Below are positions 53,644 to 64,000 of a stretch of 64,000 nucleotides of DNA, piece after piece. The stretch lies in assembly GCA_029945375.1 (NCBI GenBank), contig CM057062.1:1999564-2063563 (forward strand), in the 5' to 3' direction. Below the pieces are notes generated by a model. The model made no database searches, was not told the origin of the DNA, and saw nothing but the letters and a program-made list of their open reading frames with translations. This DNA comes from Agaricus subrufescens. Lineage: Eukaryota > Basidiomycota > Agaricomycetes > Agaricales > Agaricaceae. How positions within the stretch are numbered: the first letter of the stretch is position 1; each line of letters starts with the position of its first letter. The translations under genes were made by a program, and so were the position numbers.

Positions 53644-54892
53644 TCAAGGTGCGTTACTGCTCTTGGTCATGTCCATGAAGTCTAAAATAACGCGATCCAT
53701 CCCTTCCCAGTCGTTCTGGAAGCCTAGTCCTGTGGCGTACTCGCAATCGAAGGTAGCGGGCCAGGATGACACAAGACGTCTGTTTGTTTCATCATCTTCA
53801 AAATCAATCATTTCTACTTTTTCAGGCCCGGCAACTCTTTCCAATGCCTCAAGCATGCCTCGAATTGTCACTGTGAAACCTGGCAAACAGACAACGCGTG
53901 TATGGGGAAAGAATTTGTTGGATGGGATCATTCGAGCTAGAACGAGATTCTGGATGGTCGTCCTTGGTGAAGCAAGCCACACGGGAAGGTCCAGCTCTGG
54001 AGAAGCTCTCGAGTTGCCGATGGGACATGTCGCTCGCTGGCCATTCAATGGTTCCCGGATAATGGCTGGAAAAGTACAAGTTATGTTAGCCAATGAGGAG
54101 CGTTATGTTTAGGATGGCATACCTGAGAGGAATGATGAAGTAGCAGCGGCTGGCGGACCTGGCCGCACAACAATAGTTGGGAGTCGACAGATACGGCCGT
54201 CGATAAAACCTCGACGGGTGAATTCATTGACATAGAGCTCAGATGTAAGCTTTTCCATGCCATACGCACCCTGAGGAGTAGCAATGGTGGATGGAGTTAC
54301 AATTTCTGGCTATATTGCAAGGTAAGCCGTTGAAATATAGTCGCATACCGATTACATGGTCGACGAACCAATGGACCACCATAAACTGCGAGTGAAGAAG
54401 TGAAAATGAACTTGATCAATTTGTTCGCCCGAGCTCCGTAATCCCGTGCGACCTGGAGGAGAGATACCACGGAGTCGACATTGATCTAGGCGAGGCTATG
54501 GTGAGCGGGTGGAAGAGAGTTGCGTACAAAGCTAATTGGAAACCTTGAGACCAAGATTAAAGTTATCCTCAGCGCCACGGGACATGATCCCATGCATACA
54601 ATAAATCGTGTCGGGAACACCAAAGTCAGTCTCAAACAGCTGCCGGATTTGGCCTGCATCTGTCATGTCGGCTTTGAAGGCCTTTGCATGGGAGCCCGGC
54701 GGAGGAATAGGCTCAACAACGTCGGTCAGGAGGAGGCGTGTGGATTGGTTAGCATTCTCGACTAGCTTTCGACCCAGCTAAGTATCAGACCACGATCAGA
54801 ACGGACAAGACGATCGAAGCGCAAGAAGTGCCTACAAGGCTACCCAGAAAGCCTGCAGAGCCAGTGATCAGAATAGTCTCTACGGTCGACAT
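53644..54892 (-). CDS. Extended SDR / NAD-dependent epimerase-dehydratase family protein
   Basis: NAD(P)-binding Rossmann enzyme of the extended SDR family. The start MSTVETILITGSAGFLGSL has the GxxGxxG motif; after an intron LGRKLVENANQSTRLLLTDV gives the acidic residue at the end of beta 2, then SSLAVYGGP and the active-site YGMEK (YxxxK). The C-terminal part (GFTVTIRGMLEALERVAGPE, FQNDWEGMDRVILDFM) resembles D-erythronate dehydrogenase-type epimerases. At least five exons. The exact substrate cannot be read from sequence. Confidence 0.85.
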
Positions 54893-55352
54893 GCCGGGCA
54901 CAGAGACCAGGCGGTGCCATGGAGAAGACGCTGTGCAAGGCGGGCTGGCGGCCCGGAGGTCGGTCAGGGGCAATCACCTGCTGTCCGGTGAAGGGTGTCC
55001 CCGATAGCTGACTGCAATCCATGAGAATCCGAAGACGTGCTCGTCGGTGGCGGAATGTCAGGTGCAACGGTCAAGTCCTTGGCGAACTGGCACTGGATCG
55101 GCCCGCTTGCATGGCAGATTTCGAGCTAGATTGCAAAACAAGCTCTAACATGAACATATACCTCCTTGAAGCTTAATCCCTATATGAATTCCAACCATCA
55201 TCCGTATGCTGCAAGGTAGTCTATTGGATACAAATATTAACCGAGGCTAATTATACGACAAAGAAAGTATAAGCGAACCGACTAATGCTTTAAAGTTAAA
55301 CTAGATAGATAAATGGAAAAAAAAAACGATATCAGCACCTAATGTTTAACGC
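54893..55352. other. Intergenic region upstream of the SDR gene
   Basis: 460 bp containing SDR 5' sequence and the 3' end of the next minus-strand gene. No feature recognised. Confidence 0.45.
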
Positions 55353-56204
55353 TCAATCTCTCTCTCCTTTTTTCCATAAGCGACCGGCGCCCCAACCTCT
55401 TCTTCCTTTAGTCATACTCACGTCATCCATCGGGTCAGGGCTAGCCAAGACATTTTCCGCATACTGCGCAACCGCGGGTAGGGAAGGAGTTGTGGGTGCT
55501 TTCGGAGAATGCGTAAAACCAGAACTGCGACCCATAACACCAGTAGAGAACTTTGCACGCATGTATGAAGCAGCTTGTGATCGGCAGCCTCCTCCACGGC
55601 CCTGACGTCCTTTATGCTTTTTACCCAATCCAAAACAATTGTTTACTCTATTTTTTTCACCGAGTAAGTGAGGAGGTGGGGATCTGGCACGCAACGGAGT
55701 TCCAAGAGGATGTGTCTGGAGGAAATAGCAGATGAACGGTGTGGTCGATGTCGGTGTGCTTGACAGACTGTCGTCAGTGTCATAACCATCATCATCGCCG
55801 TCCCTGAAAGTGTCTCCGAACTCGGCGTCGAGGTCGTCTGCCTCAGATTCCCAGTAGGGTTTTCGAATAGCAAACGGACTTGGAGTGGAGTGTTTGGTGT
55901 ATCTGATGAGGGGGAAAGGGCGGTAATCAGGATCATGCAGCGTGCCCTGGGGGTCAACATAGGGTGCTATGTGAGTGAGTGATGTAGCATCCCCGTTGTG
56001 CAGCCACTGTTGAGAGGACGGTGGGACAGAAGAGAGGTAAGATGGGTCAAGCAGCCGCGCATCCTCGCTGCTCAAAGGATTCGAATGGGAGTTGATTGGT
56101 GAGGTAACGGCGGTAGCGGTTGGACCCGACGGCGGGGCCGAGTGATGTTGATAGAACGAGCTGCGATGGCTGAGTGAAAATGTTTCCAGCGACGGACGGG
56201 ACAT
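55353..56204 (-). CDS. Uncharacterised protein, low-complexity N-terminus
   Basis: 283 codons from a true ATG, if unspliced. The N-terminus is Ser/Pro/His-rich; the middle has a distinctive acidic block (AIRKPYWESEADDLDAEFGD, then DGDDDGYDTDDS); the C-terminus is basic (GKKHKGRQGRGGG) and ends TKGRRGWGAGRLWKKGERD. A GT-AG pair near 55600-55660 could remove a segment, so the C-terminal join is uncertain. No known domain. Codon use and composition suggest a real gene. Confidence 0.5.
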   Translation of the reverse strand: MSRPSLETFSLSHRSSFYQHHSAPPSGPTATAVTSPINSHSNPLSSEDARLLDPSYLSSVPPSSQQWLHNGDATSLTHIAPYVDPQGTLHDPDYRPFPLIRYTKHSTPSPFAIRKPYWESEADDLDAEFGDTFRDGDDDGYDTDDSLSSTPTSTTPFICYFLQTHPLGTPLRARSPPPHLLGEKNRVNNCFGLGKKHKGRQGRGGGCRSQAASYMRAKFSTGVMGRSSGFTHSPKAPTTPSLPAVAQYAENVLASPDPMDDVSMTKGRRGWGAGRLWKKGERD

Positions 56205-57008
56205 GGGAGTGGTAAATCGTAAGGTGCTTGTAGAGGTGGATCGGAGAAAAGGTAGAGTTCAAGAGGCAAAGTTGTGATAATGACGCGGGTTCCTTCTTCG
56301 CTTCGCGTTTGATCGTCGGAGATGGAATAGGCGTTTGAATGGTTAAGCTTGATTTAGTCCCCTTGGCGGGTTTGAGTGTCGGGTAAGGCCTGGGGATGAA
56401 GACAAAGATGGTGCAGACTCTGCAGAGTGGGTTATATACCCTAAGACGAGGGAGGTTAGTGAGTAAAAGTCGTGAACCTGAATTTTGACTCAACTGAAGA
56501 GCCATCGTCGGCGGAGATTAAGCCAGGCGGTGGCCTCGAGGCCGCGGGAGAAGGCCACCGGTACCGATTTTAGCGCCATTTTTGCTGTCAGGATCAACCT
56601 TATACTCGGTTTCGGGACGAGGGATAGTGTTGATCATCAACGGATCAAAATCGGAGTCGGATGAGGTTGACCCCAGAGTCTGAGTCGGAGCCTCGACGCG
56701 CCCGTAGGCACAGCGAGGATTAAGTTAGAATGGGAGTGTTGCAAAATGGAAACAAGCCTCCTCTTCATGGGGCAGTATCAAGTACAATCTTAAAATTTGT
56801 CCACGCGATCATGGGTTTGAATTGGCCCGATCGCGCCGGCGTGTATCGCTCCTTTGAAAAGGGACACATCCTGGTCTATTTCGTAAATGGAAGGTGGACT
56901 GTAAGTCTTATAACACACGCTTCATAGTTGAAAGATCAAAAGGAAACGCGTGCCGTGATTAAGAAGTTGATACAAATACATGAAGTCCAGAAATTTTAGG
57001 GATATGTA
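56205..57008. other. Intergenic region
   Basis: Upstream region of the uncharacterised minus-strand gene and downstream region of the p24 gene. A minus-strand frame from 56505 overlaps the gene above in another phase; I regard it as 5' untranslated or chance. Nothing else recognised. Confidence 0.45.
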
Positions 57009-57908
57009 TTACACCTTGTATCGGCGCCCCGTCTTTGTGAAGAACGTTTGTAAAACGTAGACTTGGCAACTGTATAACGTCTTTTCAACAACATGCCCTT
57101 GGTGGCAGGATGGGGAAAAGGTACTTACACCGCCATCCCGACAACGGCCAAACTTTCGAATGTAGCATACCAGAACAATCGGCTGAAATAGGTGATAAGA
57201 CTAGTGTCAGAATCGTAGGGTGCTGTATGTGGGAAGCTTACTCTTGTGTTGACTTTACAATTGAGAAACCCCGGTTTTCCGATGTATGGAAGCTAGAAGC
57301 AGGTCAGCTAGACGTCAGGACTGTATAGACGACACTGACTGTTTTTGCAGACGTTTGATGCTTTGTAACATCCCATTCAGCCTAAATATACTCTCTTCCA
57401 GGGCACTTGTATGTTCGGAAATTTGGCCAGCCTTGGCAGGAGCCTCGCGCCGCGGTTCACTCTCGACCATGATGTCAAAGTCGACAAGTTTTTCGGTAAG
57501 GGTAGACATGTCATTTTCAAAGCAAAAGGTATATTCGCCGACAGTATTTGCAGTTAAGATAAAATCGCCCTGACGCTCGCGTTGGCCGTCAAGAAGGACC
57601 TTGTCATTAGGGTCTTTGACTTCATAATCTATGTCGAAGGAGCCTCCAGATTGCACCTAGACAGAAAGCTATGGGTGAAAATGCGTGACATATCCTAAGA
57701 AAACGCACAGCAAAGTAGAACTAGGCTGGCGACTGAGCAAATGCACAACGGGAGTGGGTGGAGGTCTTACGCCAATCTTCTCGCCGGCCTTGTCAACGTC
57801 CGCATAGAAGCAGAGCTTTTCGTTGGCGGCAATGGGGGTTGTCAGGGCGGATGCATGGGCGGTGAGGGCCAGCGAGGCGGCGAGGAGGAGGGAAAAAAGA
57901 GAAAACAT
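57009..57908 (-). CDS. p24/emp24 family cargo receptor (ERP type)
   Basis: A type I membrane protein of COPII/COPI vesicles that helps ER export of GPI-anchored and other cargo. Signal peptide MFSLFSLLLAASLALTAHAS, then the GOLD domain (ALTTPIAANEKLCFYADVDK; GGSFDIDYEVKDPNDKVLLD; GEYTFCFENDMSTLTEKLVD), a coiled coil (EESIFRLNGMLQSIKRLQ), a transmembrane segment (FWYATFESLAVVGMAVCQVY) and a short tail FFTKTGRRYKV. Five or so exons; stop at 57009-57011. Divergent from the Rua1-like gene, 120 bp between ATGs. Confidence 0.88.
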
Positions 57909-58028
57909 GGGGAGGCGCTGCAGTGCAGAACCGCGACGGCCACGAAGGAGGGCCGGGTGTTGCCGGTGCCAAACAGGGCCAAAGCCAGGGGCATTTTATG
58001 ACGGAATTCGTTTTGTTATCTGCGTCCG

Positions 58029-60087
58029 ATGTCTGTCTACTACCAGGACCTGACCCGCATACTCACCCCCTGGAACTATCTCTCTGTCTCCCCCGCCCCC
58101 CAAAAGCACCACCGCGCGCGTCTCCAGCCCTGTGCAGACTCGCCCAGGCCTCTCCTGGACTCTCCCTCGCCTGCTCAGGACCTTTTTCGCACCCCCTTGC
58201 TGCTGGACTCTGATGCTGACAACTTTCTGCAAAGCACTCCCTTCGAGAGTCAATTTGTGGTATCTGTCTCCCCGGGCTGGCTTCAGCCGCTCCAGGAAGT
58301 CTCTCCGATTGTCCGTGCTTCGTCTTCCCAAGAGGCGGTAGCTCCTTCGCCTAGCGATGTTGCTGTGTCTCCTGTCGTTGAAGCGTCCTATCCTACACCT
58401 GTCCAGGGTCGTGTAATTTTTTCAAGCGGCGGCAAGTCCCAACTGGATGACTATCGCTTTACGGATGCCGATGCTGAGGGTGAAGACGATGACGATGACC
58501 ATTCACAAAGTACTATTTATAAAGTAGTGGAGAGGGAAAATTCCTTTCTTCGGAGACTCCATGTCGTTGGCCCGGGTTCCCCGGTTGTCTTATCTCCCCC
58601 GCGAAGCCATACTGTAGCTCTTCAATCGCCTTGTAAACTCTCGCCAGGGACTTCATCATCGTCCTCCTCTGATTCGTTTGAGGGCTCTTTTGCCGATGAT
58701 TCTTTTCTTCCTGCGTCGTCTCCTCCCAAACGGTCTCCTTTCTCTGGAGAACTTGCCTATCCTATGTCCTCACCTAAGGAGACTGCAAACCTTGTATATC
58801 CTGCACCTCCGGAGGATAACCTTTCTCGTAGCCCCTGGAATCTCCGTGCCTCCCTTCCGGCCAGGACCTCGCCTGTCACTCCCGAGCAAGTCTGGACGGC
58901 CTCTCTTCTCTCTCCGCTGACACCCTTGACTCCGCTGACACCGCCGCCGGTAACTCTGACTCTTCGCATTCCTATTCTGCCTATTCGGCGCACCACTCGC
59001 TTACTGGCCCAAAAACGCAGACTAGATGAAGAGCCAACTGCTACGCCTTTCAAAAGGGCGCGTATCTCGCGCGATACTTCTGACCGAAGAAATTCTGTTG
59101 TCTCTGACGTTGTTGCTGTTTCCCCGTCTTCATCCTCTATGGTTGCTGCTTCTGTTCCAACTTATTCGACTCGTTCGTTCCCCCAGACCATTGTCATCTG
59201 CCCGAAGTTTCCACTCTTTTACAGGCGATACCCTATCAGCTCATATTTCCAACCTCCGGAGTTCAGGTGAGTTGCTTCAATCCAAAATTTGGATAGTGCA
59301 GATTGACCACTACGAAAGTTCTCCGCTGGCACTCTTCAATCTACGGGACCCAGGAGGACTTTACAACCACCCTCGGAGCGTTTTCGATCTTTACACTCCC
59401 CGATTTGTCAAAGGAAAGGGTACAGGAAAGCTTGGCCTTTGCCCAATCTGCGTTGAACCTACGAATCGTGGAGGCGAAAACAAAAAGAACTGGCTTGCAA
59501 TGAAGTTCAGTGCTTTCAAGTGGTAAGGAATATTCACCCTGTTGGTTATTCCGTCCCTTGACTGCCATTCTAGAGTTGATGTCCATGGATTTCTTGTTGA
59601 TAACTAACTCTATCTAGCTATCACCTACAATACTCCCATGGTAAGCTTGGTAGTGCAATCATCGTAAAATCACATTCTTAATACTCGTGCAGGTATTTCA
59701 GCCGCAACAGGTCGCCCATTCCCCCCTCCGTCCGATTTTCAGATTGTTCCGCGACCGAATGCCGCGAAGAAGGAACGCTCGGAGGTTTTGCACGGTAAGT
59801 GCCAGAAATGCAGGAAATGGGTTCCAGTCGAGGGCGTAAAAGATGTTGAAAGCAAGGTGAGTCTGGTCCTTGTTCGTGATTGGTGGTAGAGCTCATAAGC
59901 CCTCTAGGTCAAGGAGCTCGTCTGGTGCGTTCTGAAAGCGTTTTCTTGTGCTATTGAGGCTTGATATGGGTGCAGGTGGAAGCATGCGGCGTCTTGTTAT
60001 CATGACACGCCCAGTGAAGGTGACGAGCGGGATTGTTTTGAGAAAGACGATGTGTTTGCCGTGATGGAAAAGTATCATGTAACGTAA
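58029..60087 (+). CDS. Rua1 C-terminal domain protein, probable transcription regulator
   Basis: Long Ser/Pro-rich, probably disordered N-terminal half (413 codons in exon 1) with repeated TPLTP units and acidic runs, then the Cys/His-rich domain typical of Rua1-type regulators: LYTPRFVKGKGTGKLGLCPI, CVEPTNRGGENKKNWLAMKF, SAFKW/YHLQYSHGISAATGRP, CQKCRKWVPVEGVKDVESKV, KELVWWKHAASCH. Rua1 controls ustilagic acid synthesis in Ustilago maydis; the target here is unknown. The exon 1/exon 2 splice near 59225-59310 is unresolved: the simple GT-AG choice shifts frame, so either another donor is used or the gene is damaged. Confidence 0.75.
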
Positions 60088-60230
60088 ATTCAGGGTATGG
60101 ATAATGCAACACAATTTGCGTTGATATACATTGTCAATTAGTGAGGACGCGACGGATAGCCAATCGAGAAGAAATAAAATATAAACGTATCGTATTATCA
60201 GTAAGACGCCAGGCCTAACCCATACCCACG

Positions 60231-61020
60231 TTAGAGTATAGTACACTTGCGCTCCTTCACCACACGGCCCCATCGACCCTTCATACTCTCTTTTAAAGCG
60301 AGAGTAAAGACGTCCTTGACACCAGTACCTGTTTTGGCGGAGCATTCGATATATTTTGCGCCAATCTCCTTGCCTACTGCCTGGCCTTGATCGGAAGAGA
60401 CGGTCGATTGACCTTGGGCATGGAGCATCCGACGTGTATAGTCGTCGGTCCGTAGATCAGTCTTGGTGGCGACGAGGATTAGGGGTACTGATTCACAAAA
60501 GTGGGAGACTTCGGGGTACCACTGACGCGCGGAGGATTTAATGTAGGTTGGTTGAAAGAAAGGAATTAAGGCGGACCTTGTCGAGGACGTTTGCGAGACT
60601 GGTTGGAAAGTCTACGGAGAAGACGACGAGAATGACATCGCTTTCGGGGTAGCTTAGTGGACGAAGACGATCGTATTCCTCTTGGCCAGCTGTATCCCAT
60701 AACGCGAGTTCGATTTGTTTGCCTTCGAATTGGACTTGGGTGACATAGTTTTCGAATACGGTGGGTATGTATGCCTGCACATTCAAGTTAAGTAAACACG
60801 GGGGATGGTGTAATGGGAGAGTGACTGACTTCTGGGAATCGGTTTTCTGCGTAGACGATAAGAAGACAAGTCTTTCCGCAACCGCCTGTGAGGGGTATAG
60901 AAATGGTCAAGTTGAGGTTGTGGTCAGCAGACGAGGTCGATGGAGTACTGAGAGATAACGAGTACCGTCACCGACGACGACTAATTTTTTCTTGAGGTCT
61001 GGTCTCCGTGATGTGGACAT
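60231..61020 (-). CDS. Rho-family small GTPase
   Basis: A molecular switch for actin and polarity. Landmarks: basic start [20 protein letters not shown]-loop GDGGCGKT, switch [31 protein letters not shown] in switch II, TKTDL guanine-specificity motif, a Rho insert ([20 protein letters not shown]), ECSAKTG, and a CaaX end CTIL for geranylgeranylation. At least four exons with introns in the P-loop and before AYIPTVF. Length and the insert exclude Ras and Rab. Which Rho paralogue (Rho2, Rho3 or other) I cannot decide. Convergent with the Rua1-like gene, 143 bp apart. Confidence 0.9.
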
Positions 61021-61553
61021 AAAGCAGTGAGGGTATAGGTTGCTGTGCTCAAAGTTCAAACGAATCTTCCTACTTCAAATCACGTGATTGCCGCTATTCA
61101 ATTTAGGGGTGCACACTGCATGCATCACTGCGTCTATCAGCTGCAGTGGGCTAATGCTCGCTTAGAATATGCCATTGCTAGAGCATTCAACATTTGCAGG
61201 ACGATTGGGCGGAGAGACTGACTGCTTTCCCAACGAGGGGCATCAGCCGTCGTAATCAGTACGAATGATTGAGGCTGACTATCATACCGGGACAGATTTA
61301 AGGAACTCGTAAAGGTATGTGGCGTGAACGAAACAGCTATCAGGTATTGAAGCACATATATGGGGCCTCCAATGCAGGAAATGCCACAAGCTATACAGGT
61401 GCCAGAATTACAATTGTCCACATCTCATCGAGAGAAAAAAAAGAAAGATAGGAAATCACAGGAGTCTTGCGACGGCCCAGAATTCTGCACAATGTGATCA
61501 ACGCACAAACATAGAAACGCAGTATACCAGACCCACAAAGCGTCATGGTAGAC
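61021..61553. other. Intergenic region upstream of the Rho gene
   Basis: 530 bp, no gene recognised. Confidence 0.5.
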
Positions 61554-61940
61554 TCAGTCTAATGGTTCCAACCACCGAGGCGGGCCCCTAGCTCTAATAA
61601 CTTTCCTCACTTTTTCAATCGCCTTCAAATCATTTGCCAACTTTAAATCATCCTCTGTATTGGTGATAAACGCCCAAGCAAAACTAGTGCGGCCATCTTC
61701 AAATTCAACCGATTTCATCTTCCATTGCCTTGGTATCAAGTTGCGCATTATGAGGACAGCATCTCCCACGCGCTGGCTAGTTGTGAAACGTGGAGAATTC
61801 AAACGATGATGGACATTGTGTTTTTCTGCCCACCAGAGAATGTGACGGTCCGACATAGTGTAAGCAAGCACGAGTAACTTGTTTTCGCCATCATACGGGG
61901 CTGGGTTGGGCGGCAAGTCAGAGTGTTCCAGCCGAGGCAT
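61554..61940 (-). CDS. Uncharacterised small protein, head-to-head paralogue A
   Basis: 128 aa, single exon. It aligns over its full length with the protein encoded divergently at 62106: both share PRLxxSDLPPNPxPYDGxNK, SDRHILWWAEK and KLANDLxxIEKVRxIIRAxG. Trp-rich mixed alpha/beta composition without signal or membrane segment. I do not recognise the family. Confidence 0.7.
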   Translation of the reverse strand: MPRLEHSDLPPNPAPYDGENKLLVLAYTMSDRHILWWAEKHNVHHRLNSPRFTTSQRVGDAVLIMRNLIPRQWKMKSVEFEDGRTSFAWAFITNTEDDLKLANDLKAIEKVRKVIRARGPPRWLEPLD

Positions 61941-62105
61941 GCGGTAGGAACCAAACGACAGTTTGACGCGGTTTCACCGTTTCCCAAATTCAATTAAGTT
62001 GATCAAAACACAGGCTCCTGCCCATTTGGTACGTGAAGAGGGGAGGAAGACTCAAAGGTCAAATACCTCGTGATCGGTTCGAGTCAACAGCTTGCTCTCA
62101 ACCAC

Positions 62106-62492
62106 ATGCCTCGTTTGGATCTCTCTGACTTGCCGCCGAACCCACCCCCATACGATGGCAAGAACAAGTTACTTGTGCTTGCATATCCTATGTCAGACCG
62201 TCACATTCTCTGGTGGGCAGAGAAGTACAATGCCCGACGTCAATTGAAAAACCCAGATCACACACCAATCCAATATGTGGGAGACGCGGTACTCACAATG
62301 GGCGAAGTTATACCAAGCCCATGGACCATAGCTACGGTTTGGCTCAAAGATGGTGGCTGTAGTTTTGCTTGGCGGTTTATCTCTAATAGAGAGAAGAAAT
62401 TGAAGTTGGCAAATGACTTGGAGTCGATTGAAAAAGTGAGGAGGATTATTAGGGCTAAAGGTCCGCCTCAGTGGTTAGAACGAGTGATTTGA
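62106..62492 (+). CDS. Uncharacterised small protein, head-to-head paralogue B
   Basis: 128 aa, single exon, the same length as its paralogue on the opposite strand 165 bp away. Conserved core LLVLAYPMSDRHILWWAEKY and GPPQWLE near the end; the middle (residues ~50-95) is the most diverged. Both copies are free of stops over the same length, so both may be functional. Confidence 0.7.
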   Translation: MPRLDLSDLPPNPPPYDGKNKLLVLAYPMSDRHILWWAEKYNARRQLKNPDHTPIQYVGDAVLTMGEVIPSPWTIATVWLKDGGCSFAWRFISNREKKLKLANDLESIEKVRRIIRAKGPPQWLERVI

Positions 62493-62855
62493 GCATCATT
62501 GGCCGAAATGCTTGGTGAGTCTTGCGTATTTTTATTTCTTGTGCATTGACCACATTTTATCTAGCCCTCACTAACTACCGCGTACTCCTACAACTGCCCC
62601 CTCAACTTGCATCTTTCCTTCTTTTTCACGAAATGTCAATAAACGTGTTTCCCGCTATAGTACAATCAGTGGCATTCTCTGAATTGGTATGATCTAAAGG
62701 TTATGTGATGAATATTTCGGTTTGAGAGAGGGCCAAAGAACTTTGTCAAACAGCCATTGCTCAGGCCTTATTAGTCAATGTCACACAACTATACCGGCGC
62801 AGACGATCATCTACCTAGTTTGGCTCCCGGCTCATTTCTGGAATGCTGACTGACC
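62493..62855. other. Intergenic region
   Basis: 363 bp without a recognisable feature; probably the 3' end of paralogue B and the promoter of the next gene. Confidence 0.45.
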
Positions 62856-64000
62856 ATGGCTATTGCTGGAGCTTACAGCACCGTATTTAATTTGCGCCGA
62901 CTTGAAAACCCTTTTTACGGAGTATGGGACATCATTCTGATAGCGATGATATCAGATCTAGGACCAAATGCCTACATAGTGCCTCAGTTTTCTCTTGATG
63001 GCCTGACACCAAATCGAACCATGGCTTCCAGTATAACTATACCCAATGCTGATGCGCGCATTCCTGACTTTGCTATTCTCGCTGATGCTTTCAAATACCT
63101 ACCACCCGATACCAATGCCAATATTCCTCAGTGGCACACAATCTCTACAGTGTCGCGACGGTGCTTAGTCCTGGTAGAAGGCAAACGTCCCCCTACTCGA
63201 CGTCCGCAAAACCAAATGATTTTCGGGAGGAAACTTAACGAGCATCTCTGGAATGCTTATCTAGATCTAAAGCAACAAGCGGCCAAAGTCTTCCAAGCAC
63301 ATGCGGATACCAATCAACTCATACTTATCGCATTTTCCGGTGTGTGGTGGACATGGCAAATCTACACCCGCCAACACTTGGAAGAACAAGTAACAGACAA
63401 AGATGATCTGCCGGAATCTGCCACTTCAACAAGTGATGAATATCCGGGATCTAACAGTGATGATAATCCGGGATCCAACTTCTGTCCTTCTGAGACGGAG
63501 GCACAAACGGAGGGTGAAGAGAAGTCGAAGGAAACGGGAAAAAAAGAAGAAGGGGAAAGGACGTGCAGCGCACCGATCCAAGAAATCCAAGGGGCCCCTT
63601 CGAACATCATCGCAGCCAGGTAGTTGCGCTCCTACAACTGTGATAACACCATCATCTTCCCAGCTCACCACGCAAACGTCAGCATTCCTTGTATATGCGA
63701 GCTCAGAAGCTGAACCTTTCAGTAGACCGGCTGCTAACATGCAAGGAGGAGACATTGGGCCATCTGGCGCAACACAGCTACGTCGAAGCAACAGGAAACG
63801 GCAGGCGCCAAAGAGATATCAACCACACCCTGATAGACCCCCTCCGGTGCGCAAGGTAGAAGAGTTACAACTACAAGTGCCACCAACGCGTTTCCCTATC
63901 CAATATTATCACAGTGTAGATAACATGGAGCCACTTCATCAGGACGTTGATATTGCCTTGGATACTCGCACGGGCACTGTTTCTGGGCCTATTCTTGTTG
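62856..64000 (+). CDS. Uncharacterised protein with a possible PD-(D/E)XK signature, runs off the window
   Basis: The first exon (62856 to about 63621) encodes a folded part followed by an acidic, Ser/Glu/Lys-rich tail. ARIPDFAILADA followed by RRCLVLVEGKRPP has the spacing of the PD...ExK nuclease motif. A GT-AG intron (about 63622-63666) may join it to a further exon; one downstream frame (RRSNRKRQAPKRYQPHPDRP) stays open to the window end. I saw no other domain. Nuclease activity is a hypothesis only. Confidence 0.45.

Noticed and set aside
53644..54112. 149-codon plus-strand ORF opposite the SDR gene
   Set aside because: The minus-strand frame carries the conserved SDR C-terminus; the plus strand is its shadow.
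56047..56505. 152-codon minus-strand ORF upstream of the uncharacterised gene
   Set aside because: It overlaps the longer, better-composed frame in another phase and lacks recognisable features.

Overview
The window is from a filamentous basidiomycete, most likely an Agaricomycete (mushroom-forming fungus). Evidence: genes are split by many ~50-bp GT-AG introns, intergenic gaps are short, a Rua1-type C-terminal domain protein is present, and there is an intact KDZ-superfamily DNA transposon. I cannot name the species.

Layout. (1) 1-26.1 kb is a nest of transposons without a recognisable host gene. Its centrepiece is a nearly complete Ty3/gypsy chromovirus (1108-9414) with 549/551-bp LTRs and a 5-bp target duplication. 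It has gag, a -1 frameshift cassette, a full protease-RT-RNase H-integrase-chromodomain pol, and an unexplained antisense ORF before the 3' LTR. It lies inside a minus-strand LINE-like ORF1. Downstream are a Ty1/copia pol fragment split by two poly(A)-tailed insertions (11- and 14-bp target duplications), two mariner-like long-TIR elements, a second copia 5' end, another ORF1-only LINE copy, inverted LTR fragments, a 342-bp MITE whose empty site survives in the facing LTR, and a palindromic 56/57-bp minisatellite. (2) 26.1-40.3 kb is compact host DNA: a Gvp36-type BAR protein, valyl-tRNA synthetase, mitochondrial ribosomal protein uS10m, SUS1, mago nashi, a divergent casein kinase I, GPI1 and EAF3. 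(3) 40567-49664 is a complete 9.1-kb KDZ transposon with 140-bp TIRs, an 8-bp target duplication, an intact 1002-aa transposase and two cargo genes. (4) 49.7-64 kb is host DNA again: a drug/metabolite-type transporter, TAF11, an extended SDR/epimerase, a conserved-looking unknown, a p24 cargo receptor, a Rua1-like zinc protein, a Rho GTPase, a head-to-head pair of duplicated small genes, and a protein with a possible PD-(D/E)XK signature.

How the pieces relate. The host genes are mainly housekeeping: gene expression (TAF11, EAF3, SUS1, mago nashi, ValRS, uS10m) and the secretory or membrane system (GPI1, p24, BAR protein, Rho). Several share very short divergent promoters; GPI1 and EAF3 start codons are 39 bp apart. 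The most unusual material is in the mobile DNA: a 1.5-kb AUG-free retrotransposon leader, the antisense ORF, and a KDZ cargo protein made of three viroplasmin/RNase HI N-terminal-like repeats.
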